64,000 nucleotides of DNA from Flavobacterium sp. 9R (GTDB taxonomy: Bacteria; Bacteroidota; Bacteroidia; Flavobacteriales; Flavobacteriaceae). Each line of letters starts with the position of its first letter. Position 1 is the stretch's first letter. Shown here in pieces: positions 1 to 9,626 of this stretch. The stretch lies in contig NZ_LR733413.1 of NCBI RefSeq assembly GCF_902506345.1, forward strand, positions 1,939,683 to 2,003,682, given 5' to 3'. The notes under the pieces were generated by a model. That model worked only from the letters and a program-made list of their open reading frames with translations. It made no database searches and was not told the origin of the DNA. The position numbers and the translations under genes were made by a program.

Positions 1-293
1 TCAACGTGACCAGGAGTATCGATAATGTTGAAGTGATAAGGTTTAGATTCTGGTAAAATTTTACCTTGCTCAGTTGGAAAATTCCATTCACAAGTTGTAG
101 CAGCAGAAGTAATAGTAATACCTCTTTCTTGCTCTTGCGCCATCCAGTCCATTGTTGCAGCACCATCGTGTACTTCACCAATTTTGTGTGATTTTCCAGT
201 ATAGAATAATATACGCTCAGTTGTTGTTGTTTTACCAGCATCAATATGAGCAGCAATTCCAATATTTCTTGTAAATTTAAGATCTCTAGCCAT
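1..293 (-). CDS. fusA: Elongation factor G, N-terminal part (runs off the window)
   Basis: Translational GTPase that drives ribosomal translocation and, with RRF, ribosome recycling. Only about the first 97 codons are inside the window. The translation begins [18 protein letters not shown] and shows the G1 P-loop (AHIDAGKTT), the switch I region (RGITITSA) and the G3 motif DTPGHVD, in the order and spacing of EF-G. The start is the ATG at 291-293, ten bases after the rpsG stop, so it is the third gene of the rpsL-rpsG-fusA str operon. Paralogues such as EF-G2 or TetQ-type proteins share these motifs, but the operon position makes the canonical fusA by far the best call. Confidence 0.96.
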   Translation of the reverse strand, partial: MARDLKFTRNIGIAAHIDAGKTTTTERILFYTGKSHKIGEVHDGAATMDWMAQEQERGITITSAATTCEWNFPTEQGKILPESKPYHFNIIDTPGHV

Positions 294-303
294 TTCTTAT
301 GAA

Positions 304-780
304 TTAAAATCTAAAGTGAGAGAAAGCTTTGTTAGCTTCTGCCATTTTGTGAGTATCCATTCTTTTCTTAACAGCAGCTCCTTCTTCTTTAGCCGCAGCT
401 AAACATTCTGAAGCCAATCTTTGCGCCATTGATTTTTCGTTTCTTCTTCTTGAATAAAGAATCAACCATTTCATAGCCATAGATATTTTTCTGTCTGGAC
501 GAATTTGCATTGGAATTTGGAATGTAGCTCCTCCAACTCTACGACTACGCACTTCTACGTGTGGCATAACGTTAGTTAAAGCATCTTTCCAGATTTCTAA
601 TGAAGTTTTTTCATCGTTTTGTTTTTTAGACTCTATAATGTCAATTGCATCATAAAATACTTTAAACGCTGTAGATTTTTTACCATCCCACATTAAGTTG
701 TTCACAAAACGCGTTACCAATTGATCATTAAACCTTGGATCTGGTAAAAGTGGTCTTTTCTTTGCCGCTCTTTTTCTCAT
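304..780 (-). CDS. rpsG: 30S ribosomal protein S7
   Basis: Primary 16S rRNA-binding protein that nucleates assembly of the 30S head and lines the exit site. The 158-residue length is normal for bacterial S7. The start MRKRAAKKR and the segment [20 protein letters not shown] are characteristic. It lies between rpsL (91 bases upstream) and fusA (10 bases downstream) on the same strand, the usual str operon order. In Escherichia coli S7 is the translational repressor of this operon; whether that holds here cannot be read from the sequence. Confidence 0.98.
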   Translation of the reverse strand: MRKRAAKKRPLLPDPRFNDQLVTRFVNNLMWDGKKSTAFKVFYDAIDIIESKKQNDEKTSLEIWKDALTNVMPHVEVRSRRVGGATFQIPMQIRPDRKISMAMKWLILYSRRRNEKSMAQRLASECLAAAKEEGAAVKKRMDTHKMAEANKAFSHFRF

Positions 781-871
781 GTCTTTTTTTTAATTTTTTT
801 ATTATTAGCACAATAAAAAACACAGAATTATTATAACTCCGTATCCAAAATCAAGCTTCTAACTTTTTAAA

Positions 872-1255
872 TTACTTTTTTGCTTCTTTTGGGCGTTTAG
901 CACCATACTTAGATCTTCTTTGCGTTCTTCCAGCAACACCTGACGTATCAAGCGCACCACGAACGATGTGATATCTAACTCCTGGTAAATCTTTTACCCT
1001 TCCACCCCTAACTAATACTATCGAGTGCTCTTGTAAATTGTGTCCTTCTCCAGGGATGTAAGCATTCACTTCATTACCATTTGTCAAACGTACACGCGCA
1101 ACTTTACGCATTGCAGAGTTTGGTTTTTTTGGTGTAGTAGTGTAAACACGCGTACAAACCCCTCTTCTTTGAGGACAAGAATCTAAAGCAACCGATTTAC
1201 TCTTCTTAGTTATCTGAGTTCTTCCTGTTCTTACTAATTGTTGAATTGTTGGCAT
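872..1255 (-). CDS. rpsL: 30S ribosomal protein S12
   Basis: Decoding-centre protein of the small subunit, 127 residues. The conserved blocks [14 protein letters not shown] and [16 protein letters not shown] are present. Both lysines whose substitution usually gives streptomycin resistance (in PKKPNS and GRVKDLPG) are intact, so the allele reads as wild type. First gene of the rpsL-rpsG-fusA operon, preceded by a clear Bacteroidota promoter. The ATG at 1253-1255 is the only sensible start. Confidence 0.98.
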
Positions 1256-1308
1256 AATTAATACTAAAAATTTCTTATTATATTAAATTCCCGCTTTTTA
1301 CGGGGTTG

Positions 1309-1339
1309 CAAATGTATAAAATATTTTTCACTATACAAA
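1309..1339 (-). promoter_or_regulatory. str operon promoter (TTTG-N19-TAcaTTTG) with leader hairpin
   Basis: On the minus strand TTTG (1336-1339) is followed after 19 bases by TAcaTTTG (1309-1316), the exact Bacteroidota -33/-7 arrangement. The leader of about 50 bases before the rpsL ATG contains a small hairpin (CCCCG, five A-rich loop bases, CGGG, about 1291-1305). The hairpin could be a control site for the operon, but that is inference only. Confidence 0.8.
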
Positions 1340-1377
1340 CCATAATTCATTAATTTTCAATATCCTCATTTTAGATT

Positions 1378-3146
1378 ATGAATTCCATAACATTCGGCAG
1401 ATATTTGCGTTACTTTAAATTCAAACTAATAACATTGAGATATTTACTTCTACTCATCTTTTTTACCACCACATTCCAAGTTTGCTTTGGTCAAAAGCTC
1501 ACTTTGAAAATAGCCGGAAAAACCGAAAAGGAAACAAAAATAATAGATTCTTTAAACTACAACAGAGTTCACAACAACATAACATCAATTAAAAAAGAAA
1601 TCCAATTAACTTCACATAAACTAGAAAAAATTGGCTACATAGAAAATAACCCAAGCGTAGTTGAGAAAAAAAATGACAGTACATTTCACACAGAAATAGA
1701 ATTAAAAGCACAAATAATATATATATATATATATATATAGGTAAAAACCAACACCTAAAACAATTATTCGATCAAGACGCAAATAAAGATACTTTAAGAA
1801 TTAAATATTCCGAAAGCAACACTTTATTGGAAGAATTTATTAAAAAACTAGAATCAAATGGTTATCCGTTAGCAAAAGTGCAATTAGTAGACATAAAAAG
1901 AAAAAACAACATATTAATTGCAGACCTAAGCATAAAAACCAATAGTCAGAGAAAAATCAATCAGATAGTAATAAAAAATAATGATTCAGAAAAAAAACAA
2001 AATTACTTCCCACAAAATCATTTATCACAAATCAATAAAAAATTTAAAAACAAAATACTAATTCAAAAAACCATTGAATCATTAAAAGATCAATTCAATA
2101 ACTATCCTTTTATAAGACAAATCAAAGACCCTGAAGTACTTTTTAGCAATGACTCGACAATTGCATACGTATACATAGAAAAAAAAGCAGCAAATTCATT
2201 TGACGGATACATTGGCATCGGAAACAACAATCAAGACAAAACAAGACTCAACGGATACTTAGACATCCAATTAAACAACCTATTAAAGAAAGGTGAAGAG
2301 TTTTATATCTACTGGAAAAGCGACGGTAACGATCAAAAAACTTTTAATACAGGTTTAAAACTTGATTATTTATTTAGAACACCAATTGGACTTAATGCCA
2401 ATTTAAATATTTTCAAACAAGATAGTACTTTTCAAAACTCAAAAACCCTCGTTGACATAACTTACCCCATCAATATTAAAACAAAAATTTACACAGGAAT
2501 AGAATCAACAGTATCAAGTGATATACAAAACAGTAATAACAAAGTAAGCGATTTCAAAAATCAATTCGTGGCTTTAGGAATGGATTACCTAAAAACAGAC
2601 ATAAACAGTACTTTCTTCCCTGATAAAACAAAAGTGAATTTAAGAGTTGGTATCGGTCACAGAGACAACACCGCCCCAAACAACAACAAAACAAAAGAAA
2701 AACAATTTTTCACACAACTCGAACTTACACATCATTTCTACATTAATAAAAAAAACAGCATCTTTATAAAAAACCAAAACTATTATTTAAAAAGCAACAC
2801 ATACTTAACAAATGAATTGTTTCGTTTTGGCGGTTTATACTCCATCCGTGGGTTTACAGAAAACAGCTTACAAGCAAATTTCGCATCAATCATCATTACT
2901 GAATATAGATTTCTCATAAATAAAAACTTATACCTACATTCAGTAATTGATTACGCAATTTATCAAGATCAAAGTACCTTAACAAGTGTTCAAAAAATTA
3001 ACAGTATAAAAACTTTAGGTTTTGGCTTAGGAATACTAACAAATAACGGAATTTTAAAGTTTTCTATAACAAATGGGTCTAAACACGATAACGATATAAA
3101 TTTTTTTAACAGTATAGTTAACTTATGTTATAATGTTAAATTTTAA
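1378..3146 (+). pseudogene. Omp85/ShlB-type outer-membrane protein, frame broken at an (AT)11 tract; possible phase-variable gene
   Basis: Two open frames form one gene. The first (1378-1740) gives a signal peptide (hydrophobic segment to about residue 38, ending CFGQ) and a short N-terminal domain, then stops inside an AT dinucleotide tract. The second is open from before the tract to 3146 and continues with GKNQHLKQLF, a POTRA-like segment (SNGYPLAKVQLVDIK) and a beta-barrel with the SIRGF motif, the conserved VRGF/Y-type signature of Omp85 barrels, ending in Phe. Removing one AT unit (10 repeats) or adding two (13) would join them into one protein of about 589 residues. An apparent start at 1827 is a TTG inside the gene. 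The region is very AT-rich. It could be a switched-off contingency gene, a true pseudogene or a sequencing error in the tract. A BamA, TamA or two-partner-secretion-like role cannot be told apart. Confidence 0.8.
1717..1738 (+). repeat. (AT)11 dinucleotide microsatellite inside a coding region
   Basis: Eleven uninterrupted AT units directly followed by AG, so the upstream reading frame ends in a TAG made by the tract itself. The downstream frame is open through the whole tract. The frame is restored whenever the number of units is 1 modulo 3 (10 or 13). In-gene short repeats of this kind are classic slipped-strand switches for surface proteins. Confidence 0.95.
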
Positions 3147-3232
3147 ACCAATGTTAAAAAAAAACTAAAAATCATTAGGAATGTTAACAAATTATTATGA
3201 GTTTTGGACCACTAATTCAAAACATATAAATA

Positions 3233-6200
3233 ATGAAACTAAAGTTCAACGGACTCTTAGTGCTTTTAGTAGCACTAATGACGCAACTAACATTTGCGCA
3301 AGAAAGATCTGTTTCAGGTACAGTTTCTGACAATGCAGGATTGCCAATACCAGGCGTGAGTGTATTAGTTAAAGGAACAAAATCTGGAACGCAAACTGAT
3401 TTTGATGGTAAATTCATCATCAAAGTAGACCCAAGTCAAACATTAGTATTTAGCTATGTTGGCATGAACACTCAAGAAGTTGTTGCAAAATCAACAACCA
3501 TTAATGTGAAAATGGTAAGCTCTGCTATGGAGCTCGAAAGTGTTGTCATTAACACATTAGGTATAGAAGTAAAAAGAAGTGAAAAAGCATCTTCTTTTTC
3601 AAAAGTAAAAGGAGATGTAATTGCAAATTCTGGAGAAACTTCAGTTATCAAAGGACTTTCTGCTAAAGCTTCTGGTGTGGCAATCGTTTCTAACTCTGGT
3701 GACCCAGGATCTGGAGCATACATCCAAATTAGAGGACAAAACTCAATTACTGGTTCAACTCAACCATTATTCGTAATAGATGGAACACCTGTATCTAATG
3801 ATGAAATTGGAAGCGGTGTTGATGGTGTAGGACAACAAAGCCGTTTAAATGATATTAACCCTAATGACATTGAAAATGTTCAAGTATTAAAAGGAGCATC
3901 TGCAGCAGCTTTATGGGGATATAGAGCAGCCAATGGAGTTGTATTGATTACTACTAAAAAAGGTAAAAAAGGCAAAATCTCTATTGATATTAATTCTACC
4001 GTTTCTTTTGACAAGGTAAATGTAGAAATGAAGCTTCAAGATAAATTTGGACAAGGAAGTAATGGAGTTTGGTCTAGAAACAATGCTAATTCATATGGAG
4101 ATAAAATATCTTCTAGACCTGGAGGTTCAGATGTTTTTAACACAACAGGACAATACTTCTTGACTAATGACGGACGAAAAATCTATCCAATAGCTGCTGG
4201 TGGTAAAAGAAGCACTGCAAATTTTCAAAAATCAAATATGGATGCAGTAATCGGAGACGGTTTACTTCTTGATAATCACATTAGTGTAAGTGGGGGTGGT
4301 GAAAACACAAACTTCTATTTGGGACTAGGTAACACAAACCAACAAGGTATTATCAGAAATTCTGATTATGAAAGAACAAGCATCGACTTTACTTCTGAAT
4401 CAAAAATTGGCGACAAAACCTCTTTCAAAACCAAATTTGGATATTCTTCAGTAAACTCTAATCGTATTCAAACTGGATCTAACTTATCAGGTTTATATTT
4501 AGGACTCTATCGTTCACCTGCTGATTTTGATAGTAGAGATTTTATTGGAACAAACATCCAAGCAAATGGAACTGCACATCTAAATAGCCATAGAGCTTAC
4601 AGACAAGATGTTGGAACGTTTGCTACAGATTTGAATCCAAGCTACAACAACCCACTTTGGACAACAGATGTACAAAAAAATCCAAATACAGTTAACAGAT
4701 ACATTGGTGGATTTGAATTAAAACACAACATTAGCTCTTGGATATCTGTACTAGCAAGACTTGGTTTAGATGGGTACAGCGATAAAAGAATCACTATGTT
4801 CCCAATGAATTCATCTGAAAACGGAGGAAATGGTAGCGCTTCTGAAAGTGTAACAGACTATCAATCATTCAATGCTGACTTGATTGCATTAGGTGATACT
4901 AAAATCACTGAGAATATTGGGTTGTCATATTTAACAGGGATTAACTTCTCTGAAACCAATTATGATCAAAGAGGAGGTTCTTATAAAAATTTCATTATCG
5001 ACTCAAACGGGTTTTCTTACGATAATGCCTTATTGATAGACAAAACAACTTTCTTAGACAGAACGTATTCAAAATTAAGTGGAGCTTACTTTTCAACTGC
5101 ATTTGATTACAAAAATTATTTATTCTTAACTTTAGGCGGTCGTTTTGAAACCTCCTCAACCTATGATCCTAATTTGAAAGTGTATTTTTATCCAACAGCT
5201 GAATTTGGCTATAAATTCACTAATGGTTTTGAAAACAACATTTTAACAGATGGAAAGCTAAGAGCAACTTATGGTCAAATAGCGTCTATACCTCAACCAT
5301 ATGCAGGAACAACTTACTTCGTTTCAGCAACAGGAGCTGAAGGTTGGGGGCCAGCTTATGATTCCGGAGCTTATAATGGATCATTCCAACAAGCAGGAAC
5401 TGGTGGAAATAAAAATTTAAAACCAGAGATTAAAACAGAAATGGAAGTTGGTCTTGATTTGCAATTCTTTAAAGCTCTTACAATCAATGCTACTTATTAC
5501 TCTAATGAAACCAAAGATTTATTAGTTAATGTTCCTTTAAATGGAAGTTCTACTTACAGTACTCTTTATGGAAACTTTGCAACTATTGAAAACAAAGGTT
5601 TTGAAGTAGAGTTTGATGCTAACTTATTACCTTCAAGTTCAGAATTAAAATGGAATATTTTTGGAAACTGGAGTACAAACCGCAATAAAGTGACTAAACT
5701 TGACGGAACTAGTTCATTATTCCTTAACGGATTTACAGGATCTTCTTCTCGTGCAGTTTTAGGACAACCATTAGGTGTACTTTGGGGCGGTAAGTTCGAC
5801 AGAGATGCTGATGGTACATTAATACTAGATGCTAATGGCTTCCCAACAGCAGCTGAATCAGAAGGTATCATTGGTGATCCTAACCCAGATTGGAGAGGAG
5901 CACTAGGAACTTCTTTTAGCTACAAAGGATTTAAAATAAGCACTTTATTTGATGCCTCTATTGGTGGTCAACTATGGGATGGAACAAGTGGAGCTTTAAA
6001 TAACTTCGGTAAAACTTTAGAAACTGCAAACGAAGTTACTTTAACCACAGCAACAGTAAATTATAATGGACAAACTATTGCTCCAGGAACAGTTAGAGGA
6101 AATCTAAGAGACTTTGGTGCAGGACCAGTTTTATTAGATCAAGCTTGGTACACTTCGCTTGGAGGTGGATTCGGACCAGTTGGAGAACAGTTTGTTAAAT

Positions 6201-6448
6201 CAGCATCTTGGATCAAATGGAGAGAACTTTCTTTATCTTACAGTCTAAATTTAGCTAAGAAAAATTTAGGTGTTGATACCATCACTTTTACTGGTACAGG
6301 AAGAAACTTATGGTTATGGACTGAAGCGGACGATTTAGGTCAAGACCCTGAAACTAACCTTACTGGTGGATCTAATGGACGTGGATTACAATACTTCAAT
6401 GCTCCAAACACTAAATCATTAATATTTAGCGTTAACTTAAAATTTTAA
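3233..6448 (+). CDS. SusC/RagA-family TonB-dependent outer-membrane transporter
   Basis: A 1071-residue outer-membrane importer that works with a SusD-type lipoprotein and is energised through TonB-ExbBD. Signal peptide 1-22 (ending TFAQ); carboxypeptidase-regulatory-like domain about 24-110 (SGTVSDNAGLPIPGVSVLVK, then FSYVGM); plug domain about 115-240 with IQIRGQ and AAALWGYRAANGVVLITT; the rest is a 22-strand-type barrel ending in Phe. It is followed after 3 bases by the SusD gene. No glycoside hydrolase, sulfatase or SARP regulator lies nearby, so the substrate is unknown; a peptide importer of the RagAB kind is as likely as a glycan importer. Confidence 0.95.
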   Translation: MKLKFNGLLVLLVALMTQLTFAQERSVSGTVSDNAGLPIPGVSVLVKGTKSGTQTDFDGKFIIKVDPSQTLVFSYVGMNTQEVVAKSTTINVKMVSSAMELESVVINTLGIEVKRSEKASSFSKVKGDVIANSGETSVIKGLSAKASGVAIVSNSGDPGSGAYIQIRGQNSITGSTQPLFVIDGTPVSNDEIGSGVDGVGQQSRLNDINPNDIENVQVLKGASAAALWGYRAANGVVLITTKKGKKGKISIDINSTVSFDKVNVEMKLQDKFGQGSNGVWSRNNANSYGDKISSRPGGSDVFNTTGQYFLTNDGRKIYPIAAGGKRSTANFQKSNMDAVIGDGLLLDNHISVSGGGENTNFYLGLGNTNQQGIIRNSDYERTSIDFTSESKIGDKTSFKTKFGYSSVNSNRIQTGSNLSGLYLGLYRSPADFDSRDFIGTNIQANGTAHLNSHRAYRQDVGTFATDLNPSYNNPLWTTDVQKNPNTVNRYIGGFELKHNISSWISVLARLGLDGYSDKRITMFPMNSSENGGNGSASESVTDYQSFNADLIALGDTKITENIGLSYLTGINFSETNYDQRGGSYKNFIIDSNGFSYDNALLIDKTTFLDRTYSKLSGAYFSTAFDYKNYLFLTLGGRFETSSTYDPNLKVYFYPTAEFGYKFTNGFENNILTDGKLRATYGQIASIPQPYAGTTYFVSATGAEGWGPAYDSGAYNGSFQQAGTGGNKNLKPEIKTEMEVGLDLQFFKALTINATYYSNETKDLLVNVPLNGSSTYSTLYGNFATIENKGFEVEFDANLLPSSSELKWNIFGNWSTNRNKVTKLDGTSSLFLNGFTGSSSRAVLGQPLGVLWGGKFDRDADGTLILDANGFPTAAESEGIIGDPNPDWRGALGTSFSYKGFKISTLFDASIGGQLWDGTSGALNNFGKTLETANEVTLTTATVNYNGQTIAPGTVRGNLRDFGAGPVLLDQAWYTSLGGGFGPVGEQFVKSASWIKWRELSLSYSLNLAKKNLGVDTITFTGTGRNLWLWTEADDLGQDPETNLTGGSNGRGLQYFNAPNTKSLIFSVNLKF

Positions 6449-6451
6449 AAA

Positions 6452-7900
6452 ATGAAAAAACTATTTATAAAATCAATAAGTCTATGTTTCATAGCTACAA
6501 CAATTTTTAGTTGTACGGATTATGTTTCAGATTCTAACGTGGATCCAGATTTATTAACAGATTCTGACGCAAGAAACTTATTTCAAGGAATTCTTCTGGC
6601 AGACCAATTCTTTCATACGACTCCAAATACTAGAGATGTAATGATTTGGTTAAACCAAGCAAATGGAGAGAACAGACAATATGTTGCTTTAAATGATTGG
6701 AACCTTTCAACAGCCTCAACATTTGATGACAGCTGGAATAACGGGTACGTAAATTGTATTACAAATGCTAAAATAACAATTTTAAAAGCAGAAAAAGAGC
6801 TTAATCCTAGATTGGTTGGAGCTGCTCAAGTTATTGAAGCTCATTGTATGGGTACTATCACATCATTATGGGGAGATGCTCCTTATAGCGAATTGGATAT
6901 CACAGGGAATAACTTAACACCAAAATATGACAAACAAGTAGACATTTACAATAGCCTACAAGTCCTTTTAGACAAAGCAATTGTAAATTTAAAAGCTACA
7001 ACTGGTAAAGGTATCCCTGCAGATAAAGACATTTACTATGCAGGAAGTGCTTCAAAATGGATAAAATTAGCTTATTCATTAAAAGCAAGATACTACTTAC
7101 ATGTGAAAAATTACACTAGCGCAAAAGCAAATGCATTATTAGGTATGTCAAGCGCATCAGATGATTTAGTAGCACAATTTGGAAACTCAAGCTACCAAGA
7201 CTTTAATCCTTTTTATTCTTTTCTAGTTTACGATAGAGATGATTATATGTCAGGCGATAGTTATGGTGCGCGTTTAATTGATCCATCTAATGCTTTGTAT
7301 AGAGGGAATTCAAAAACTGACGAACATGCACGTTTTGCATTCTGCTATAATCAAGAATACTTTTCACCATACTCTTTAAATATTTATGGTGGAGATTACG
7401 GTGGAACAAACGGTAAATTTGGAAGTGATTCTGATATGCCAATGGTTTCTTATGGAGAAATGTTGTTAATCATTGCTGAAGTAGACGCTAGAAGTGGTTT
7501 TGCCACTGGATTAACATCTTACAACACATACAGAAACTTACTAAATACTGGATATTCTATTGGTATAGACAATTCAGGTTATGAAAGTGAAACTTTCAAA
7601 TACGAACCATATGACGCAGCAGATTTTGCAGCTGGTGGAATGGAAAACAATTCTGGAGCAGCTTTGACTGATCAAAATGCATTATTAAGAGAAATTCTTC
7701 AAGAAAAATATGTATACTTGATGGGCACCTATGAAAGTTTTACAGACTTCAGAAGAACTAACAATGCAGCACAAATTCAATTAAAAGCTGGAAAAGCAGG
7801 AACTCCACAACGTTTCTTATATCCTCAAGTAGAGATAAACGCTAATCCAAACACACCAAATCCAGTACCATCAATTGTGACTAAAACACCGGTTAACTAA
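6452..7900 (+). CDS. SusD/RagB-family surface nutrient-binding lipoprotein
   Basis: Partner lid of the preceding SusC transporter, 482 residues. Signal peptide with lipobox TIFSC and lipidated Cys21, so it is anchored in the outer membrane. The helical fold is suggested by the SusD-typical stretches SLWGDAPYSE, KWIKLAYSLKARYYLH and MLLIIAEV, and the C-terminal FTDFRRTNN region. The overall pattern resembles the SusD-like_2 subgroup more than starch-binding SusD. The gene starts 3 bases after the SusC stop and ends in front of a strong terminator, so the two form a compact two-gene operon. Confidence 0.93.
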   Translation: MKKLFIKSISLCFIATTIFSCTDYVSDSNVDPDLLTDSDARNLFQGILLADQFFHTTPNTRDVMIWLNQANGENRQYVALNDWNLSTASTFDDSWNNGYVNCITNAKITILKAEKELNPRLVGAAQVIEAHCMGTITSLWGDAPYSELDITGNNLTPKYDKQVDIYNSLQVLLDKAIVNLKATTGKGIPADKDIYYAGSASKWIKLAYSLKARYYLHVKNYTSAKANALLGMSSASDDLVAQFGNSSYQDFNPFYSFLVYDRDDYMSGDSYGARLIDPSNALYRGNSKTDEHARFAFCYNQEYFSPYSLNIYGGDYGGTNGKFGSDSDMPMVSYGEMLLIIAEVDARSGFATGLTSYNTYRNLLNTGYSIGIDNSGYESETFKYEPYDAADFAAGGMENNSGAALTDQNALLREILQEKYVYLMGTYESFTDFRRTNNAAQIQLKAGKAGTPQRFLYPQVEINANPNTPNPVPSIVTKTPVN

Positions 7901-7922
7901 TATTTATTATTATTCAAACCAT

Positions 7923-7955
7923 AAAACCACTCCTTTTTAGGGGTGGTTTTTTTTT
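7923..7955 (+). terminator. Terminator of the SusC/SusD operon
   Basis: Stem ACCACTCC / GGGGTGGT (one G-T pair) with a 6-7-base loop, followed by a run of T. It sits 22 bases after the SusD stop, and its T-run overlaps the upstream part of the rlmB promoter. Confidence 0.9.
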
Positions 7956-7956
7956 A

Positions 7957-7964
7957 TATCTTTG
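7957..7964 (+). promoter_or_regulatory. -7 element of the rlmB promoter (TAtcTTTG)
   Basis: TATCTTTG ends 4 bases before the rlmB ATG, which implies a leaderless or nearly leaderless message. The upstream half of the promoter is merged with the terminator of the preceding operon. Confidence 0.75.
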
Positions 7965-7968
7965 CGCA

Positions 7969-8703
7969 ATGGAAAAAGAACATCAAATATTTGGGATAAG
8001 AGCCATCATTGAAGCTATTCAAGCAGGGGCAACAGTAGACAAAGTTTACATACAAAAGGAAGCTAGTGGCGAATTAATGAAAGATTTAATGAAGGTAATG
8101 AAAAGAGAAAACATTAATTTCTCTTACGTTCCTGTTGAGAAACTCAACCGACTTACTCCAAATAATCACCAAGGTGCCGTGGCAACCATCTCTCCTATTT
8201 CATTTTTTGATTTAGAATCTTTGATCGAGACAGTTCTTGAAAACGGTAAAAACCCATTATTCTTAGTATTGGATGGAATTTCTGATGCTAGAAATTTTGG
8301 AGCCATCATTAGAACTGCTGAATGTACTGGCGTGAATGGAATAATCGTTCAAAAATCAGGATCGGCGCCTGTAAATGGAGATACCGTAAAAACTTCGGCA
8401 GGAGCTGTTTTTAATATCCCGATTTGTAAAGTAGATCATATAAAAGATGCTATTTTCTTACTGCAAGCTAGCGGCATTACCACAGTAGCAGCTACTGAAA
8501 AAACAGAACAAAGTTTGTATGATGTAACGCTTTCTGGACCAACTGCTATTGTAATGGGAGCTGAAGACCGAGGCATTAATCCATCGGTTTTAAAAATCAT
8601 TGACGAGAAAGCTAAATTGCCTATGTTTGGGACCATTGGTTCATTAAACGTTTCAGTTGCTTGTGGTGCATTTTTGTATGAAGCAGTAAGACAGAGAAGT
8701 TAG
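7969..8703 (+). CDS. rlmB: 23S rRNA (guanosine-2'-O)-methyltransferase, TrmH/SpoU family
   Basis: SPOUT-class methyltransferase, 244 residues, expected to 2'-O-methylate G2251 (E. coli numbering) in the peptidyl-transferase region of 23S rRNA. An N-terminal SpoU substrate-binding domain (about 1-85) is followed by the knotted catalytic domain with the three SpoU motifs: ARNFGAIIRTAE, IVMGAEDRGI and GSLNVSVACGAFLYEA. The length and the N-terminal domain fit RlmB, although a tRNA- or other rRNA-specific member of the family cannot be excluded. It is a monocistronic gene with its own near-leaderless promoter. Confidence 0.88.
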   Translation: MEKEHQIFGIRAIIEAIQAGATVDKVYIQKEASGELMKDLMKVMKRENINFSYVPVEKLNRLTPNNHQGAVATISPISFFDLESLIETVLENGKNPLFLVLDGISDARNFGAIIRTAECTGVNGIIVQKSGSAPVNGDTVKTSAGAVFNIPICKVDHIKDAIFLLQASGITTVAATEKTEQSLYDVTLSGPTAIVMGAEDRGINPSVLKIIDEKAKLPMFGTIGSLNVSVACGAFLYEAVRQRS

Positions 8704-8757
8704 ATATAGAATACAATTTGTGACAAAATAATCACGAATTACTTAATATTAAAGGAA

Positions 8758-9537
8758 TCAAGACTCTTGTTTTGGTTCCTTTTTTTGTGTGGGAACACAA
8801 TCGTAATGAATGGGTAAATTGGAAGTAAAATACGCCATTATGGAATCAACCTCCTCCTCTACCTCTGGTTTTGGCAGATTTACAAAATTGCCGTTTTCGT
8901 CAAAGCGTTGCATAAATTTATCTTGCGATGGGTCATAATCTGGGCGTTCCCATTCGTATTTATAGATTTTTTGATACTCTTCGGCTTTGAAAAAGATGGA
9001 CAATAAAAATCCAGTGATAAAACCCGCCAAATGACCTTCCCAAGAAATGGTATTGTCTACTTCGGGAAAGACATACCAAATCAAACCACCATAAACTAAA
9101 ACTACAGTTAAAGAAAGTGCTACCAAACGATAATATTGGGTTTGAATTCCTTTGAAGAAGATAAAACTCACCAAAACATAAATGAGTCCACTAGCACCAA
9201 TATGATAATTAGGGCGACCAATAACCCAAGTGATAACACCAGACAAAACTATTCCGAAGCAAAGAACAGCTAGCGTTTGTTTAGGATAAAAATAAGACAG
9301 CGCAGTCAACAAAACGAGTAATGGCAGGGAATTATTATACAGATGCAATAAATCGGAATGGATGAAAGGACTGAAAAGGACACCTTGTAAACCCGAGAAA
9401 GTACGTGGATAAATCCCATTTTTGTCAAAATCGAAATGGAAACGAACTTCAAGCCAGTAGACCAACCATATCGTCAATAAAAAAAGTAGCGGTAATAGGA
9501 CTACGCGATTACGAAATTGAAAATGGGTTTCTTCCAT
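8758..9537 (-). CDS. Rhomboid-family intramembrane serine protease
   Basis: Polytopic membrane protease of 259 residues. The catalytic dyad is visible: Ser116 in GASGLIY on one helix and His169 in WEGHLAGF on another. The HxxxNN-type motif (HLYNNS, residues 65-70) supplies the oxyanion asparagine. About six transmembrane segments occupy residues 10-185; the C-terminal 75 residues are polar and cytosolic and contain an acidic stretch (EVEEEVD). The substrate is unknown. It is divergent from the rarA gene, with a dispersed repeat element between them. Confidence 0.93.
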   Translation of the reverse strand: MEETHFQFRNRVVLLPLLFLLTIWLVYWLEVRFHFDFDKNGIYPRTFSGLQGVLFSPFIHSDLLHLYNNSLPLLVLLTALSYFYPKQTLAVLCFGIVLSGVITWVIGRPNYHIGASGLIYVLVSFIFFKGIQTQYYRLVALSLTVVLVYGGLIWYVFPEVDNTISWEGHLAGFITGFLLSIFFKAEEYQKIYKYEWERPDYDPSQDKFMQRFDENGNFVNLPKPEVEEEVDSIMAYFTSNLPIHYDCVPTQKKEPKQES

Positions 9538-9626
9538 AGGATAAATGCTATGCTATTGGTCTCTCAAAAATACATCCAAAATAGCGAAAATGCTAAATTG
9601 TCATACCTAATGTGTTGCGGTAGGGT

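Noticed and set aside
1827..3146. Separate gene starting with TTG at 1827
   Set aside because: The frame is open upstream to the AT tract and continues the POTRA-like domain; it is the 3' part of the gene that begins at 1378.
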